Of a stretch of DNA of 64,000 nucleotides, positions 15,455 to 24,206 are shown piece by piece. The notes beneath the pieces were generated by a model that was not told the DNA's origin, searched no databases, and saw only the letters and a program-made list of their open reading frames with translations. The stretch is from positions 1,426,001 to 1,490,000 of the forward strand of contig CBDCAI010000004.1 in the NCBI GenBank assembly GCA_965213845.1. The letters run 5' to 3'. This DNA comes from JBBROS01 sp965213845. Lineage in GTDB: Bacteria; Pseudomonadota; Alphaproteobacteria; Acetobacterales; Acetobacteraceae. Position 1 is the stretch's first letter. Every line of letters begins with the position of its first letter. The position numbers were made by a program, and so were the translations under genes.

Positions 15455-17614
15455 TCAGCCGGGTGGGGGGCCGGGTCGCTCGGCGTCCTGTTGCAACAGG
15501 CGGCGGGCGTCGGCGGCGCGGCGGTAGCGCCCGAGCAAGGTGAGGTAGGCCTGGGGTGTCATGCCCCGCGGCACCACGGCCCAGAAGGTGACGATCTGCT
15601 GCTTCGGCTCCAGGCGCACCCGCCGGGCCCCGGGGCGGCGGGCCGGGAAGGGCGCGCCGGGCTGCAGCAGGAGCCGGGTGACGAGGCCGCGGCGGGACTG
15701 GGTGACATCCAGATCGGCGACGTCGTTCCAGGCGATGGGTCGGTCGAGGCCCGGGAGCGCCAGCGTGTCGGGCCGCAGCAGCAGGAACGGGTTGCGGGTC
15801 CGGCGGAGCAGGAGGCCGCCGACGGTCCCGAGCATCGCGGCCAGGGTCAACGCGGTGCCCGGGATCAGCAGCATCTGGATGCCGTGATCCGGCAGGCCCA
15901 CCGTCTGCAGCACGACGGGGATCAGCAGCACCAGGCCGAACGCCGCCACCACGCCGGCGCTGCCGAGCAGGAAGACGGCGCCGGCTTTGGCCTCGTGGAG
16001 CGCCTGCTGGTCCGGGGCGACGCTGCCGGCGAGGGCGGCCAGGGCTTTGGTGTAGTCCCGGTGCCGGGCGCGCGCCGTGTCCAGGAAGTCGGCCGAGGCG
16101 GCCAGGCATAAGGCATGGGGATCGGCGAAGACCGCATCGAGCCGCTGCAGGTCGGGCAGGCCGGGCGGGGCCCCAACCTCGGCCAGCATCGCCGGCGTGG
16201 GCGGCCGATGGAGCGCGAGCAGGCGCTGGCTGGTGGGCGGGTGGGTGTCGGTCGGGTGGGGCTTCTGGTCTTCGAGGTGGCTTGCAGGGTCGTCGATCCC
16301 TTCCGCCGCCTGGTGCAGGATGGCCGAAACCAGGTCCTGCGGTGCGGTGCCGGGGTCCTTGGCGGCGGCCCCGAGCACGCGGTCGATGGAGGCCTGCACG
16401 GCGGAGGTGCGGAGCAGCGCCCTCGCGGCGGCCTCGGGCGACACGGCGGTGGCGCTGGCGGCGTCGGCGGCGAACTCGCGCTGGCGGCTCCAGTGCCGGA
16501 CCGCGTGGTGGAACCGGTCCATGACGAAGACGCCCAGGCGCAACGACGGGCTGGTGACGAACGAGCCGGCCCCGCGGCGCTCCGGCTTGCCCGACCCGGC
16601 GGAGGGCAGGGCGACCGCATCGAGCGAACGGCCGACGCCGGCGTAGATCGGCAGGAAGCGGAGGCTCCATTCGGTGTCGTGGCCGGAGAAGTGGGCCAGC
16701 TCGTGGGCGATGATGGCCGCCACCTCGTCGGGCTGCAGCAAAGGCAGGAGGGGCAGCGGGAGATAGAGCGTGCGGCCGGACAGGCGGGTACCGGACGGGG
16801 CCAGCGTCTTGGGCCCCGAGGTGACGAAGAAGCCGCCGGTCATGCCGACGACGACGTTGTCGGGCAGCAGGGCGCCGAGTTTCGCCGCAAGTGTCGTCAG
16901 CTGCTGCCAGAGCGCCGGGGCTTCGGCGGGGGTGACGAGCCGGCCCTCGATGGACAGGGGGCCGGGGGAGAACGTGGCCAGCACGCGGCGCAGCTGCCAC
17001 AGCGCCCTGCCGGCCGTCATGAGGCTCAGGCCGGCCATGACGACCCCGAGTCCGAACAGCTTCAGGCTGCCGCCGGAGAACTCCGTGACGTCCACCAGCG
17101 CCAGCGTCTCGAAGCCGATCGCGGCGACGGAGGCGGCGGCCATCAGCACGACCTGGGCGGCCATCAAGGCGGGGAGGACGCGGCGCACCGCCGAGAAGCC
17201 GCGCACCAGCGCCTCCCGCGAGACACGGCCGAGGCGGCCCAGCAGGGTGGCGCCCAGGAGGGCCGTGATCGACAGGGCTGCTGCCAGGCCGGCACAGGGC
17301 ACGACGATTGGCGGGAGCCAGAGACGCGCCCGGGCCATCCGCAGCGCCGTCTCGAGGTCGTCGAGCGCCTCCCTTGCCTTCACCACGGCATAGGGTCCGC
17401 CGTACAGCTGTCCGCCCTGGCGGAACTCGAGGCCGCGGTCGAACCGGTCGGGGGCGCCCTGCCCCTGGCGCGCCTGCAGCGTGGCGACGATTGCGGCAAG
17501 CCGGTCGCGCTGCGTGGTGGCGTCGGCGAGGTCGGCCGTGCTGCGGGCGGTCTCCCACAGGCCGAGCGCCATCAGCGCCAGCGGCAGCAGGATGGTGGCG
17601 GCCAGGATGTTCAA
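15455..17614 (-). CDS. M48-family membrane zinc metallopeptidase
   Basis: 719 residues. The zinc motif HELAH sits in AAIIAHELAHFSGHDTEW near residue 310; a downstream Glu-containing helix (REFAADAAS) supplies the expected third ligand. Hydrophobic helices flank the catalytic part (N-terminal ILAATILLPLALMALGLW, ALSITALLGATLLG and two later pairs near 530-600), so it is an integral membrane protease related to HtpX/Ste24-type enzymes. The C-terminal ~130 residues resemble a membrane-anchored PH-like region (NPFLLLRPDTLALPGL). The first available start is a TTG at 17614 without a good ribosome site, so the start is uncertain. First gene of a three-gene unit. Confidence 0.88.
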   Translation of the reverse strand: MNILAATILLPLALMALGLWETARSTADLADATTQRDRLAAIVATLQARQGQGAPDRFDRGLEFRQGGQLYGGPYAVVKAREALDDLETALRMARARLWLPPIVVPCAGLAAALSITALLGATLLGRLGRVSREALVRGFSAVRRVLPALMAAQVVLMAAASVAAIGFETLALVDVTEFSGGSLKLFGLGVVMAGLSLMTAGRALWQLRRVLATFSPGPLSIEGRLVTPAEAPALWQQLTTLAAKLGALLPDNVVVGMTGGFFVTSGPKTLAPSGTRLSGRTLYLPLPLLPLLQPDEVAAIIAHELAHFSGHDTEWSLRFLPIYAGVGRSLDAVALPSAGSGKPERRGAGSFVTSPSLRLGVFVMDRFHHAVRHWSRQREFAADAASATAVSPEAAARALLRTSAVQASIDRVLGAAAKDPGTAPQDLVSAILHQAAEGIDDPASHLEDQKPHPTDTHPPTSQRLLALHRPPTPAMLAEVGAPPGLPDLQRLDAVFADPHALCLAASADFLDTARARHRDYTKALAALAGSVAPDQQALHEAKAGAVFLLGSAGVVAAFGLVLLIPVVLQTVGLPDHGIQMLLIPGTALTLAAMLGTVGGLLLRRTRNPFLLLRPDTLALPGLDRPIAWNDVADLDVTQSRRGLVTRLLLQPGAPFPARRPGARRVRLEPKQQIVTFWAVVPRGMTPQAYLTLLGRYRRAADARRLLQQDAERPGPPPG

Positions 17615-17753
17615 GACGGCGCGGGAACGGCCTTGTGGCTGTGCGATGACCGTTTCCCCCTGTCCGGCACGCCGCGATGGCCTGACCCGATCGGGAACGT
17701 GCGGCCGCTGCGGGGGTTGCGCGGGGCGCCGGTGCCGAGGGGGATCGGGTCGT

Positions 17754-18959
17754 TCAGATGGAGCTGAGGACGGCCGGCGCGAGGGCTTCGGTCTTGGCGG
17801 CGGGGTGGGCTGGGTTGCGGAAGCGGAGCTCGCCCCCGGCCTCGGCGTCGGGCGCAGGCAGGCCGAACAGCTCGAGCCGGGAGGTGCAGGTGACGGCGAC
17901 GACGCTGCGCGCCTCGGGGTAGGTCATGAACTGCCGGGTCTCGCCCTCCAGCTCCAGCTTCTCGCGCATGTTGCGCCACTCGGCGCGGTCGGTGTCCTCG
18001 ATGAAGATGGCGATGATGCCGGGCCGGGTGCCGGTCAGGCGGGTGGGGGCGACGATGCCGAGGCGGCGGCGGACGGCGATGGCGATCTCGTTCTCCTGCC
18101 CGGCGCGGGCGGCCATGACGAAGATGCCGCCGCCGGCCGCGGTGACCGAGAGATGCGCCTCGGGCCCGAACTCCGCGCGGAGGCGGGGCATGAGGCCCAG
18201 CTCGTCGGCCTGGGCTGCGGCGAGCATCAGCGGGTCGAGCCGGAGCATGGCGGCCTCGTCGCCGTCGGCGTGGCTTCGGGTGCGCAGCATGGTGCTGATG
18301 CGGGCATGCAGCCTGCCGAGCAGGTCGCCGTCCTCGTCGGTGCGCAGGCCGTGCGGGAGGGTCATCTTGAGCAGGTAACGGCCGGGATGGGCGCGCAACC
18401 AGGTCTGCAGCTCCGGATCCACCTTGTCCATCAGGCGGAACCATGCGCCGCGATGCACGCCGCGGCCCGCCTCGGCGGAGACGGTGTCGCAGGCGATCTC
18501 GGCCTCGACGCCCTCGCGGGCGATCAGCAGGTCGAAGGGCGTGCCATCCTCCAGCCCGGCATGATGCACGGTGAAGCCGCGGGCACGCTGCATGGTGGCG
18601 GTGCGGATCAGGTGGAACGGCTCGACGAGGCAGTTGCCCTGGGTCAGCGCCGTGCGGAGGCGGGCGAGCAAGGCGTCGCGCCCGGCGGGGGTCAGCTGCT
18701 CCAGCGTCTCGACGGTGGCGGCGGCGTAGGTGGCGATCCAGCGTTCGGCGACGCTGGGCGGCCGGGCGAGCGGGCGGTTGCGGAGGCGGGCGATCGCCAG
18801 CTCGATGCAGTGGTGCTGCAGGATCTGGCGGCCGGCGCGGGTCTGCATCGTGCCGGACGTCTCGATCTCGGCGAGGCGGTCGCGCCACAGGCGGGCGCCG
18901 ATGACCTTGACGAAGGCGTCGAGCGCCTTCTGGTCGACCTTGGTGGCAGCCGGGTGCAT
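17754..18959 (-). CDS. Conserved hypothetical protein, translationally coupled to aroC
   Basis: 401 residues, soluble, no signal peptide. Its ATG overlaps the aroC stop by one base (TGATG), implying coupling. Visible landmarks are LQHHCIELAIARLRNRP, FDLLIAREGVEAEIACDTVS near 145-165, and FMTYPEARSVVAVTCTSRLEL near 355. The D...EAE-x-CDT arrangement faintly recalls a restriction-endonuclease-like core, but the usual lysine is absent and I give it no weight as an assignment. I do not recognise the family. A role near the shikimate pathway is not implied by sequence. Confidence 0.75.
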   Translation of the reverse strand: MHPAATKVDQKALDAFVKVIGARLWRDRLAEIETSGTMQTRAGRQILQHHCIELAIARLRNRPLARPPSVAERWIATYAAATVETLEQLTPAGRDALLARLRTALTQGNCLVEPFHLIRTATMQRARGFTVHHAGLEDGTPFDLLIAREGVEAEIACDTVSAEAGRGVHRGAWFRLMDKVDPELQTWLRAHPGRYLLKMTLPHGLRTDEDGDLLGRLHARISTMLRTRSHADGDEAAMLRLDPLMLAAAQADELGLMPRLRAEFGPEAHLSVTAAGGGIFVMAARAGQENEIAIAVRRRLGIVAPTRLTGTRPGIIAIFIEDTDRAEWRNMREKLELEGETRQFMTYPEARSVVAVTCTSRLELFGLPAPDAEAGGELRFRNPAHPAAKTEALAPAVLSSI

Positions 18960-20077
18960 CAGTTGCGCGACTGAAAGCGCGGCGGCAGGCAGGCAAGCGC
19001 CGGCGCGCCCGGGTTCTGGGCCCGGTGCCGCAACAGGTGGTCGGCGAGCACGCAGGCGACCATGGCCTCTCCAACGGGGACGGCACGGATGCCGACGCAG
19101 GGATCATGGCGGCCCTTGGTGACGATGTCCACTTCGGAGCCGGATCGATCCACCGTCTGCCGTGGCGTGAGGATGGAGCTGGTGGGTTTGACGGCGAAGC
19201 GTACGACGATCGGCTGGCCGGTGCTGATGCCGCCGAGCACGCCGCCGGCATGGTTGGCCATGAAGTGGACCGTGTCGCCGTCCATGCGCATCTCGTCGGC
19301 GTTCTGCTCGCCCTGCAGGGCGGCGGCCGCGAAGCCGTCGCCGATCTCGACGCCCTTGACGGCGTTGATGCCCATCAGCGCGGCAGCCAGGTCGGCGTCG
19401 AGCTTGGCGTAGATGGGCGCCCCGAGGCCGGGTGGGACGCCGTCGGCCACGACCTCGATGACGGCGCCGACGCTCGAGCCCTGCTTGCGGATGGCGGCGA
19501 GCAGCGTTTCCCACCGGAGTGCGGCGGCGGGGTCGGGGCAGAAGAAGGGGTTCTCGGCGACGGCGTCCCAGTCCCAGGCGGCGCGGTCGATCGGGTCCGG
19601 GCCCATCTGCACCAGCGCGCCGCGGATGCGGAGTGCTGTGCCCAGCACCTGGCGCGCGACGGCGCCGGCGGCCACGCGGGTCGCGGTCTCGCGGGCGGAG
19701 CTGCGGCCGCCACCGCGGTGGTCGCGGATGCCGTATTTCAGGTCATAGGCGATGTCGGCATGGCCGGGGCGGTACTGCTGGGCGATGGCGCCGTAGTCGC
19801 GGCTGCGCTGGTCGGTGTTCTGGATTTCGAGCGCGATGGGGGTGCCGGTGGTCAGGCCGTCCATGGTGCCCGACAGGATGCGGACGGTGTCCGGTTCCTG
19901 CCGCTGCGTGGTGTAGCGGGACTGGCCGGGGCGGCGGCGGTCGAGCCAGGGCTGGATGTCGGCCTCGGTGAGCGGCAGGCGGGGGGGGCAGCCGTCGACG
20001 ACGCAGCCGATGGCCGGGCCATGGCTCTCGCCCCAGCTGGTGACGCGGAAGAGGTGGCCGAAGCTGTTGTGGCTCAA
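18959..20077 (-). CDS. aroC: Chorismate synthase
   Basis: 372 residues. It converts 5-enolpyruvylshikimate-3-phosphate to chorismate, the last shared step of aromatic synthesis, using reduced FMN. Signatures: NSFGHLFRVTSWGESHGPAIG at the start, RRRPGQSRYTTQRQEPD, DYGAIAQQYRPGHADIAY, GIRDHRGGGRSSARETA, and the C-terminal RHDPCVGIRAVPVGEAM. The start is a TTG at 20077 directly after the fabI stop (TAGTTG), with AAGGGG of the ribosome site inside the end of fabI. So fabI, aroC and the downstream gene form one unit. Confidence 0.97.
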   Translation of the reverse strand: MSHNSFGHLFRVTSWGESHGPAIGCVVDGCPPRLPLTEADIQPWLDRRRPGQSRYTTQRQEPDTVRILSGTMDGLTTGTPIALEIQNTDQRSRDYGAIAQQYRPGHADIAYDLKYGIRDHRGGGRSSARETATRVAAGAVARQVLGTALRIRGALVQMGPDPIDRAAWDWDAVAENPFFCPDPAAALRWETLLAAIRKQGSSVGAVIEVVADGVPPGLGAPIYAKLDADLAAALMGINAVKGVEIGDGFAAAALQGEQNADEMRMDGDTVHFMANHAGGVLGGISTGQPIVVRFAVKPTSSILTPRQTVDRSGSEVDIVTKGRHDPCVGIRAVPVGEAMVACVLADHLLRHRAQNPGAPALACLPPRFQSRN

Positions 20078-20995
20078 CTATGCCCCTTCTGTAGCCGCGA
20101 CGTTGATGTCGGGCGCGTTGGGGTTCTTCATGCCGACGACGTGGTAGCCGCTGTCGACGTGATGGACCTCGCCGGTGACGCCCGACGAGAGGGGGCTGAC
20201 GAGGTACATGCCGGCGCCGCCCACGTCGTCCATGGTGGTGTTGCGCTCGAGCGGGGAATTGTACTCGTTCCAGCGCAGGATGTAGCGGAAGTCGCCGATG
20301 CCGCTGGCGGCGAGGGTCTTCATGGGGCCGGCGGAGATGGCGTTGACGCGGATGCCCTGGCTGCCGAGGTCTGCGGCGAGATAGCGGACGGAGCTTTCGA
20401 GGGCGGCCTTGGCGACGCCCATGACGTTGTAGTGCGGCATGACGCGCTCGGCGCCCAGGTAGCTGAGGGTCAGCAGGGCGCCGCCCGCGTTCATCATCGG
20501 CACGGCGCGCTGGGCGACGGCGGTGAACGAGAAGCAGGAGATGTCCATGGCGACGCGGAAGGCCTCACGCGGGGTGTCGAGGTATTTGCCGCGGAGGTAG
20601 GCCTTGTCGGCCCAGCCGATGGCGTGGATGAGGAAGTCGAACTTGTCCCACTGGGCCCCGACGGCCTGGAAGGCGGCATCGATGCTGGCGTCGTCGGCGA
20701 CGTCGCAGGGGACGACGAGGGTGCTGCCGACGCTGTCCGCCAGGGGACGGACGCGCTTGCCGAGGGCGTCGCCCTGGTAGGTGAAGGCGAGCTCGGCGCC
20801 CTGGGCGGCGCAGGCCGAGGCGATGGCCCATCCGAGGGAGCGGTCGTTGGCGACGCCCATGATGAGGCCGCGCCGGCCCTGCATGAGCGTGCCCTGCTTC
20901 TGCGTGCCCAGCTGCGGCGTGCCCTGATGCAGCGTGCCCTGATGCAGCGTGCCCTGATGCAGCGTCCCGGGGGGCGTTCGGACGGCGTCTGGCAT
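20078..20995 (-). CDS. fabI: Enoyl-[acyl-carrier-protein] reductase (NADH)
   Basis: 305 residues from ATG 20995. It reduces trans-2-enoyl-ACP in fatty-acid elongation. The core begins at QGRRGLIMGVANDRSLGWAI (nucleotide site) and includes DFLIHAIGWADK, the catalytic Tyr and Lys in HYNVMGVAKAAL, and the FabI C-terminal block RYILRWNEYNSPLERNTT. The first ~40 residues are unusual: six pentapeptides of GTLHQ type encoded by 15-bp tandem repeats precede the core, where FabI proteins normally have only a few residues. The extension may be a disordered tail; alternatively translation starts at the Met just before the core (GTLMQG). Confidence 0.95.
   Translation of the reverse strand: MPDAVRTPPGTLHQGTLHQGTLHQGTPQLGTQKQGTLMQGRRGLIMGVANDRSLGWAIASACAAQGAELAFTYQGDALGKRVRPLADSVGSTLVVPCDVADDASIDAAFQAVGAQWDKFDFLIHAIGWADKAYLRGKYLDTPREAFRVAMDISCFSFTAVAQRAVPMMNAGGALLTLSYLGAERVMPHYNVMGVAKAALESSVRYLAADLGSQGIRVNAISAGPMKTLAASGIGDFRYILRWNEYNSPLERNTTMDDVGGAGMYLVSPLSSGVTGEVHHVDSGYHVVGMKNPNAPDINVAATEGA
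20876..20965. repeat. 15-bp tandem repeat in fabI N-terminus
   Basis: Six 15-bp units occupy 20876-20965; the last three (20921-20965) are identical GCCCTGATGCAGCGT, the first three are diverged. They encode GTLHQ, GTPQL, GTQKQ and GTLMQ pentapeptides. Identity of the outer copies indicates recent expansion outward from the native LMQG start of the enzyme. Confidence 0.85.
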
Positions 20996-21157
20996 GGGGC
21001 GACCTCTGGCGTTCGGTGGTGCGTGGCGGGGCGGTGGGCGGTGGTGGCACAAGGTTGCCAGGGGGGGCAAGTGCACGCGGGCGGCGGCGGGCGATTTCGG
21101 CGGGCCTGAATGGCCTCGGGTGCTTGATCCCCTGCTGCCCGTGCGCACCTATGTGGG

Positions 21158-21775
21158 ATGCCCGACACCCATCCTGCCGCCCCGCCCGGGGTTCCCGACG
21201 TCGCCGACCCGCTGCTGCTGTTCGCGCAGTGGATGACGGAGGCGGCGGCGACGGAGCCGAACGACCCGAACGCGATGGCGCTGGCGACCAGCACGGCCGA
21301 CGGGCGGCCTTCGGTGCGGATGGTGCTGTTGAAGGATCACGATGAACGGGGCTTCGTGTTCTACACGAACCACCAGAGCCGCAAGGGGGGCGAGCTGGTG
21401 GCGAACGGCCATGCCGCGCTGCTGTTTCATTGGAAGGGCCTGCGGCGCCAGGTGCGGGTCGAAGGGCCAGTCGGGCCGGTGAGCGTGGCGGAGGCGGACG
21501 CGTACTTCAACAGCCGGGCCCGGGTGTCGCGGCTGGGGGCCGGGGCTTCGGACCAGTCGCGGCCGTTGCCGTCGCGGGCGGAGCTGGAGCGGCGGGTGGC
21601 GGAGATGGACGCGCGCTACCCCGGCGACACGGTGCCGCGGCCGGCGCACTGGTCGGGGTTCCGGGTGGTGCCGGAGGCGATCGAGTTCTGGCAGGATATG
21701 CCGTTCCGGCTGCATGACCGCCGGGTCTACACGCGGTCGGGCGCGGGCTGGACGATCGGCGCGCTGTATCCTTAG
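21158..21775 (+). CDS. pdxH: Pyridoxamine 5'-phosphate oxidase
   Basis: 205 residues, near the family norm. It oxidises pyridoxine or pyridoxamine 5'-phosphate to PLP with FMN. Motifs: PSVRMVLLKDHDERGFVFYT (FMN and substrate site), NSRKGGELVANGHAALLFHW, RQVRVEGPV, and the C-terminal FWQDMPFRLHDRRVYTR with substrate-binding Arg and His residues. There is no convincing ribosome site before the ATG, and TTGATC/ACCTAT spaced by 17 bp end five bases upstream, so a leaderless transcript is conceivable. Divergent from fabI. Confidence 0.95.
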   Translation: MPDTHPAAPPGVPDVADPLLLFAQWMTEAAATEPNDPNAMALATSTADGRPSVRMVLLKDHDERGFVFYTNHQSRKGGELVANGHAALLFHWKGLRRQVRVEGPVGPVSVAEADAYFNSRARVSRLGAGASDQSRPLPSRAELERRVAEMDARYPGDTVPRPAHWSGFRVVPEAIEFWQDMPFRLHDRRVYTRSGAGWTIGALYP

Positions 21776-21785
21776 TTCCTGATCG

Positions 21786-23291
21786 ATGGGCATCCCGGCG
21801 GTGCAGGCCGAGGTCGCGGCGTTCCTGGCCGGGCTGGCGGGTGAGGCACCGGTCGAAACGCACATCTCGGCGGTGTTCCTGGGGGCCGACACGGCCTGGA
21901 AGCTGAAGAAGGCGGTCCGGCTGGGGTTCCTGGACTTCACCGCGGTGGACGACCGGCGCCGGTTCCTGCTGCGGGAGCTGGCGCTGAACGCGCCCTTCGT
22001 GCCCGGCCTGTATCGCGACGTCGTGGCGGTGACGCGGGTCGGCACCGGGTTGGCGTTGACCCAGGGCGCGGCGGAAGGGGCGCCGGAGGGGGCGGCGGAA
22101 GGGCCGGTGGTGGACTGGGTGCTGCGGATGGCGCGGGTGCCGCGGGGGGACTTCCTGGACGAACGGGCGGCGGCGGGGGGGCTGGAGGAGGGGGGCCTGC
22201 TGCCGGCGATGGCGGATGCGGTGGCGGCGATGCATGCGGCCCAGCCGTGCACCCCCGTGGCGGACCCGGCCGGGCGGCTGCGGAAGGTGGTGCGGGGCAA
22301 TGCGACGGCGGCCCGGGCGGCGGGGCTCGATGCGGCGGCGGTGGCCTTATGGGAGCGGGACATCCTGGCGGCGCTGGACCGGGATGCGGGCCGGCTGGCG
22401 GCCCGGGGCACCCTGGTGCGGCGGGCGCATGGCGACCTGCACCTGGGCAACATGGTGCTGTGGCAGGGCCGGCCGGCGCCCTGCGACGCGCTGGAGTTCG
22501 ACGAGGCGCTGGCCACCATCGACCCGGGTTACGACCTGGCTTTCCTGCTGATGGATCTCGATGTGACCGTGTCGCGCGCGGCGGCGAACCGAGTGCTGTG
22601 CCGGTATGTGGCGCGGACCGGGGATGCGGGGCTGGTGGGGGTGCTGGGCCCGTCCCTGTCGTTGCGGGCGATGATCCGGGCGCATGTCGAGGCCACCCGC
22701 GGGCGGGATGCCGGTCGGCTGCTGCGCGCCGCCGCCTTGTATCTGCAGCCGAACGAGGCGAAGCGGGGCGGGGTGCTGGCGGTCGGGGGGCTGATGGGGA
22801 CGGGGAAGAGCACGCTGGCGCAGGCGGTGGCGCCCGGATTCGGGTGCGCGCCCGGGGCGCTGGTGCTGCGGAGCGACGAGGTGCGCAAGCGGCTGCTGGG
22901 GGTGGCGCCCGAGGACCGTCTGCCGGACGCGGCCTATGGGGCGGCGGTGAACCGGCGCACCGCGGCGGCGCTGGTGTCGGCGATGCAGGACGCGGTGGCG
23001 GGCGGCCATACGGTGATCCTGGATGCCACCTTCCTGGGCGGGGAGCTGCGGGACCGGGTGGCGGCGGCTGTCGTGGCGGCCGGGGTGCCGTTCCTGGGCG
23101 TGTGGCTGGAGGCGGCGCTGGTGGAGCTGGAGCGGCGGGTGGCGGCCCGGCGGAACGACGCGTCGGACGCCACGGTGGCCATCCTGCGCCGGGCCGCCGG
23201 CGCGGGGGCGCCCACCGGCTGGGTGCGGGTGGACGCGACGGATGCGGGCGCCGCGCAACGGGAGGTGCAGCGGCGGCTGGCGATGCTATGA
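21786..23291 (+). CDS. Aminoglycoside-phosphotransferase-like / AAA P-loop kinase fusion
   Basis: 501 residues. The N-terminal half (to ~320) is a kinase-like fold of the COG2187 type: HISAVFLGADTAWKLKKAVR, catalytic loop AHGDLHLGNMVL (His215) and FDEALATIDPGYDLAFL for the metal site. The C-terminal part (~330-500) is a COG0645-type P-loop kinase with Walker A GLMGTGKST (335-343) and VILDATFL. Both halves presumably act on one small-molecule or protein substrate, which is unknown; this fusion recurs in proteobacteria. The linker near residues 95-110 has an AEGAPEGAAEGP slippage-type repeat. It starts 10 bp after pdxH and precedes a Usp gene by 33 bp. Confidence 0.85.
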   Translation: MGIPAVQAEVAAFLAGLAGEAPVETHISAVFLGADTAWKLKKAVRLGFLDFTAVDDRRRFLLRELALNAPFVPGLYRDVVAVTRVGTGLALTQGAAEGAPEGAAEGPVVDWVLRMARVPRGDFLDERAAAGGLEEGGLLPAMADAVAAMHAAQPCTPVADPAGRLRKVVRGNATAARAAGLDAAAVALWERDILAALDRDAGRLAARGTLVRRAHGDLHLGNMVLWQGRPAPCDALEFDEALATIDPGYDLAFLLMDLDVTVSRAAANRVLCRYVARTGDAGLVGVLGPSLSLRAMIRAHVEATRGRDAGRLLRAAALYLQPNEAKRGGVLAVGGLMGTGKSTLAQAVAPGFGCAPGALVLRSDEVRKRLLGVAPEDRLPDAAYGAAVNRRTAAALVSAMQDAVAGGHTVILDATFLGGELRDRVAAAVVAAGVPFLGVWLEAALVELERRVAARRNDASDATVAILRRAAGAGAPTGWVRVDATDAGAAQREVQRRLAML

Positions 23292-23324
23292 TGAGTGTGG
23301 AACTCCAGCCGGGAAGTTGACGCC

Positions 23325-24188
23325 ATGCCCATCCGCCGCCTCCTGCTGCCCCTGACCGGCACCGCCGCCGGCGAGGGTGCCCTGACGACCGCCCTGATGG
23401 TCGCGCGCCTCTGGGACGCGCACCTGACCGCGCTGCACGTGCGGGTGGACAGCCGCGACGTGGCGCCGCTGGCCGGGGAGGGCCTGTCGGGTGCCATGAT
23501 CGAGGAGATGATGTCGGCCACCGAGAAAGAGAGCAGCGACCGGAGCAACGCGGTGCGGGCGATGTTCGACCGCTTCGTCGCCCAGCACGGCGTGACGGTG
23601 GCGGAGCCGCATCCGGGCACCGGGGCCACGGCGAACTTCGCCAGCATCACCGGGCGGGAGGAGGATCTGGTGGCGCAGCTGGCGCGGCTGACCGACCTGA
23701 CCGTGGTGCCGCATCCGGAGGCAGGGGACGACGTGAGCAGCAGCGACGCGCTGCACGCGGTGCTGTTCGACAGCGGCCGGCCGGTGCTGGTGGCGCCGCA
23801 GGTGCCGATGTCGACGATCGGGACGCGGATCTGCATCGCCTGGAACGGCACGGCCGAGAGTGCGGCGGCGGTGCTGGCGGCCATCCCGTGGATGCAGCGG
23901 GCGGACAAGGTGCAGATCCTGTCGGCGGATGAGTATCACCGGCGCGGCCCCGGCGCGATGGAGCTGGCGGGCTACCTGGCGCTGCACGGCATCCAGACGG
24001 AGGCGGCGCAGTTCAAGCCGGTGGAGAAGGATGTGGGGCGCGGGCTGCTGGAGGCGGCGCGGAGCTTCGGGGCAGACTTCATGGCGATGGGCGCCTACTC
24101 GCACTCCCGCCTGCGGCAGCTGATCTTGGGCGGGGTCACGCGCCACGTGTTGGAGAACGCGACCCTGCCGGTGCTGATGAACCGCTGA
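23325..24188 (+). CDS. Universal stress protein (tandem UspA domains)
   Basis: 287 residues. Residues 1-~145 form one Usp-like domain (MPIRRLLLPLTGTAAGEGAL), 160-287 the second, with RICIAWNGTAESAAAV and the C-terminal nucleotide-binding signature GAYSHSRLRQLILGGVTRHVL. Such proteins bind ATP or AMP and are induced under stress; the biochemical role is unsettled. It closes the pdxH-kinase-usp run. ATG 23325 is chosen because the Usp fold begins immediately; an in-frame upstream GTG adds ten non-conserved residues. Confidence 0.9.
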   Translation: MPIRRLLLPLTGTAAGEGALTTALMVARLWDAHLTALHVRVDSRDVAPLAGEGLSGAMIEEMMSATEKESSDRSNAVRAMFDRFVAQHGVTVAEPHPGTGATANFASITGREEDLVAQLARLTDLTVVPHPEAGDDVSSSDALHAVLFDSGRPVLVAPQVPMSTIGTRICIAWNGTAESAAAVLAAIPWMQRADKVQILSADEYHRRGPGAMELAGYLALHGIQTEAAQFKPVEKDVGRGLLEAARSFGADFMAMGAYSHSRLRQLILGGVTRHVLENATLPVLMNR

Positions 24189-24206
24189 CGTCGCCCGGCG
24201 CCGCCG

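Noticed and set aside
17615..17753. Inverted GACCCGAT/ATCGGGTC pair in the gap before the M48 gene
   Set aside because: The arms are about 50 bp apart with no T-tract; not convincing as a terminator or operator.
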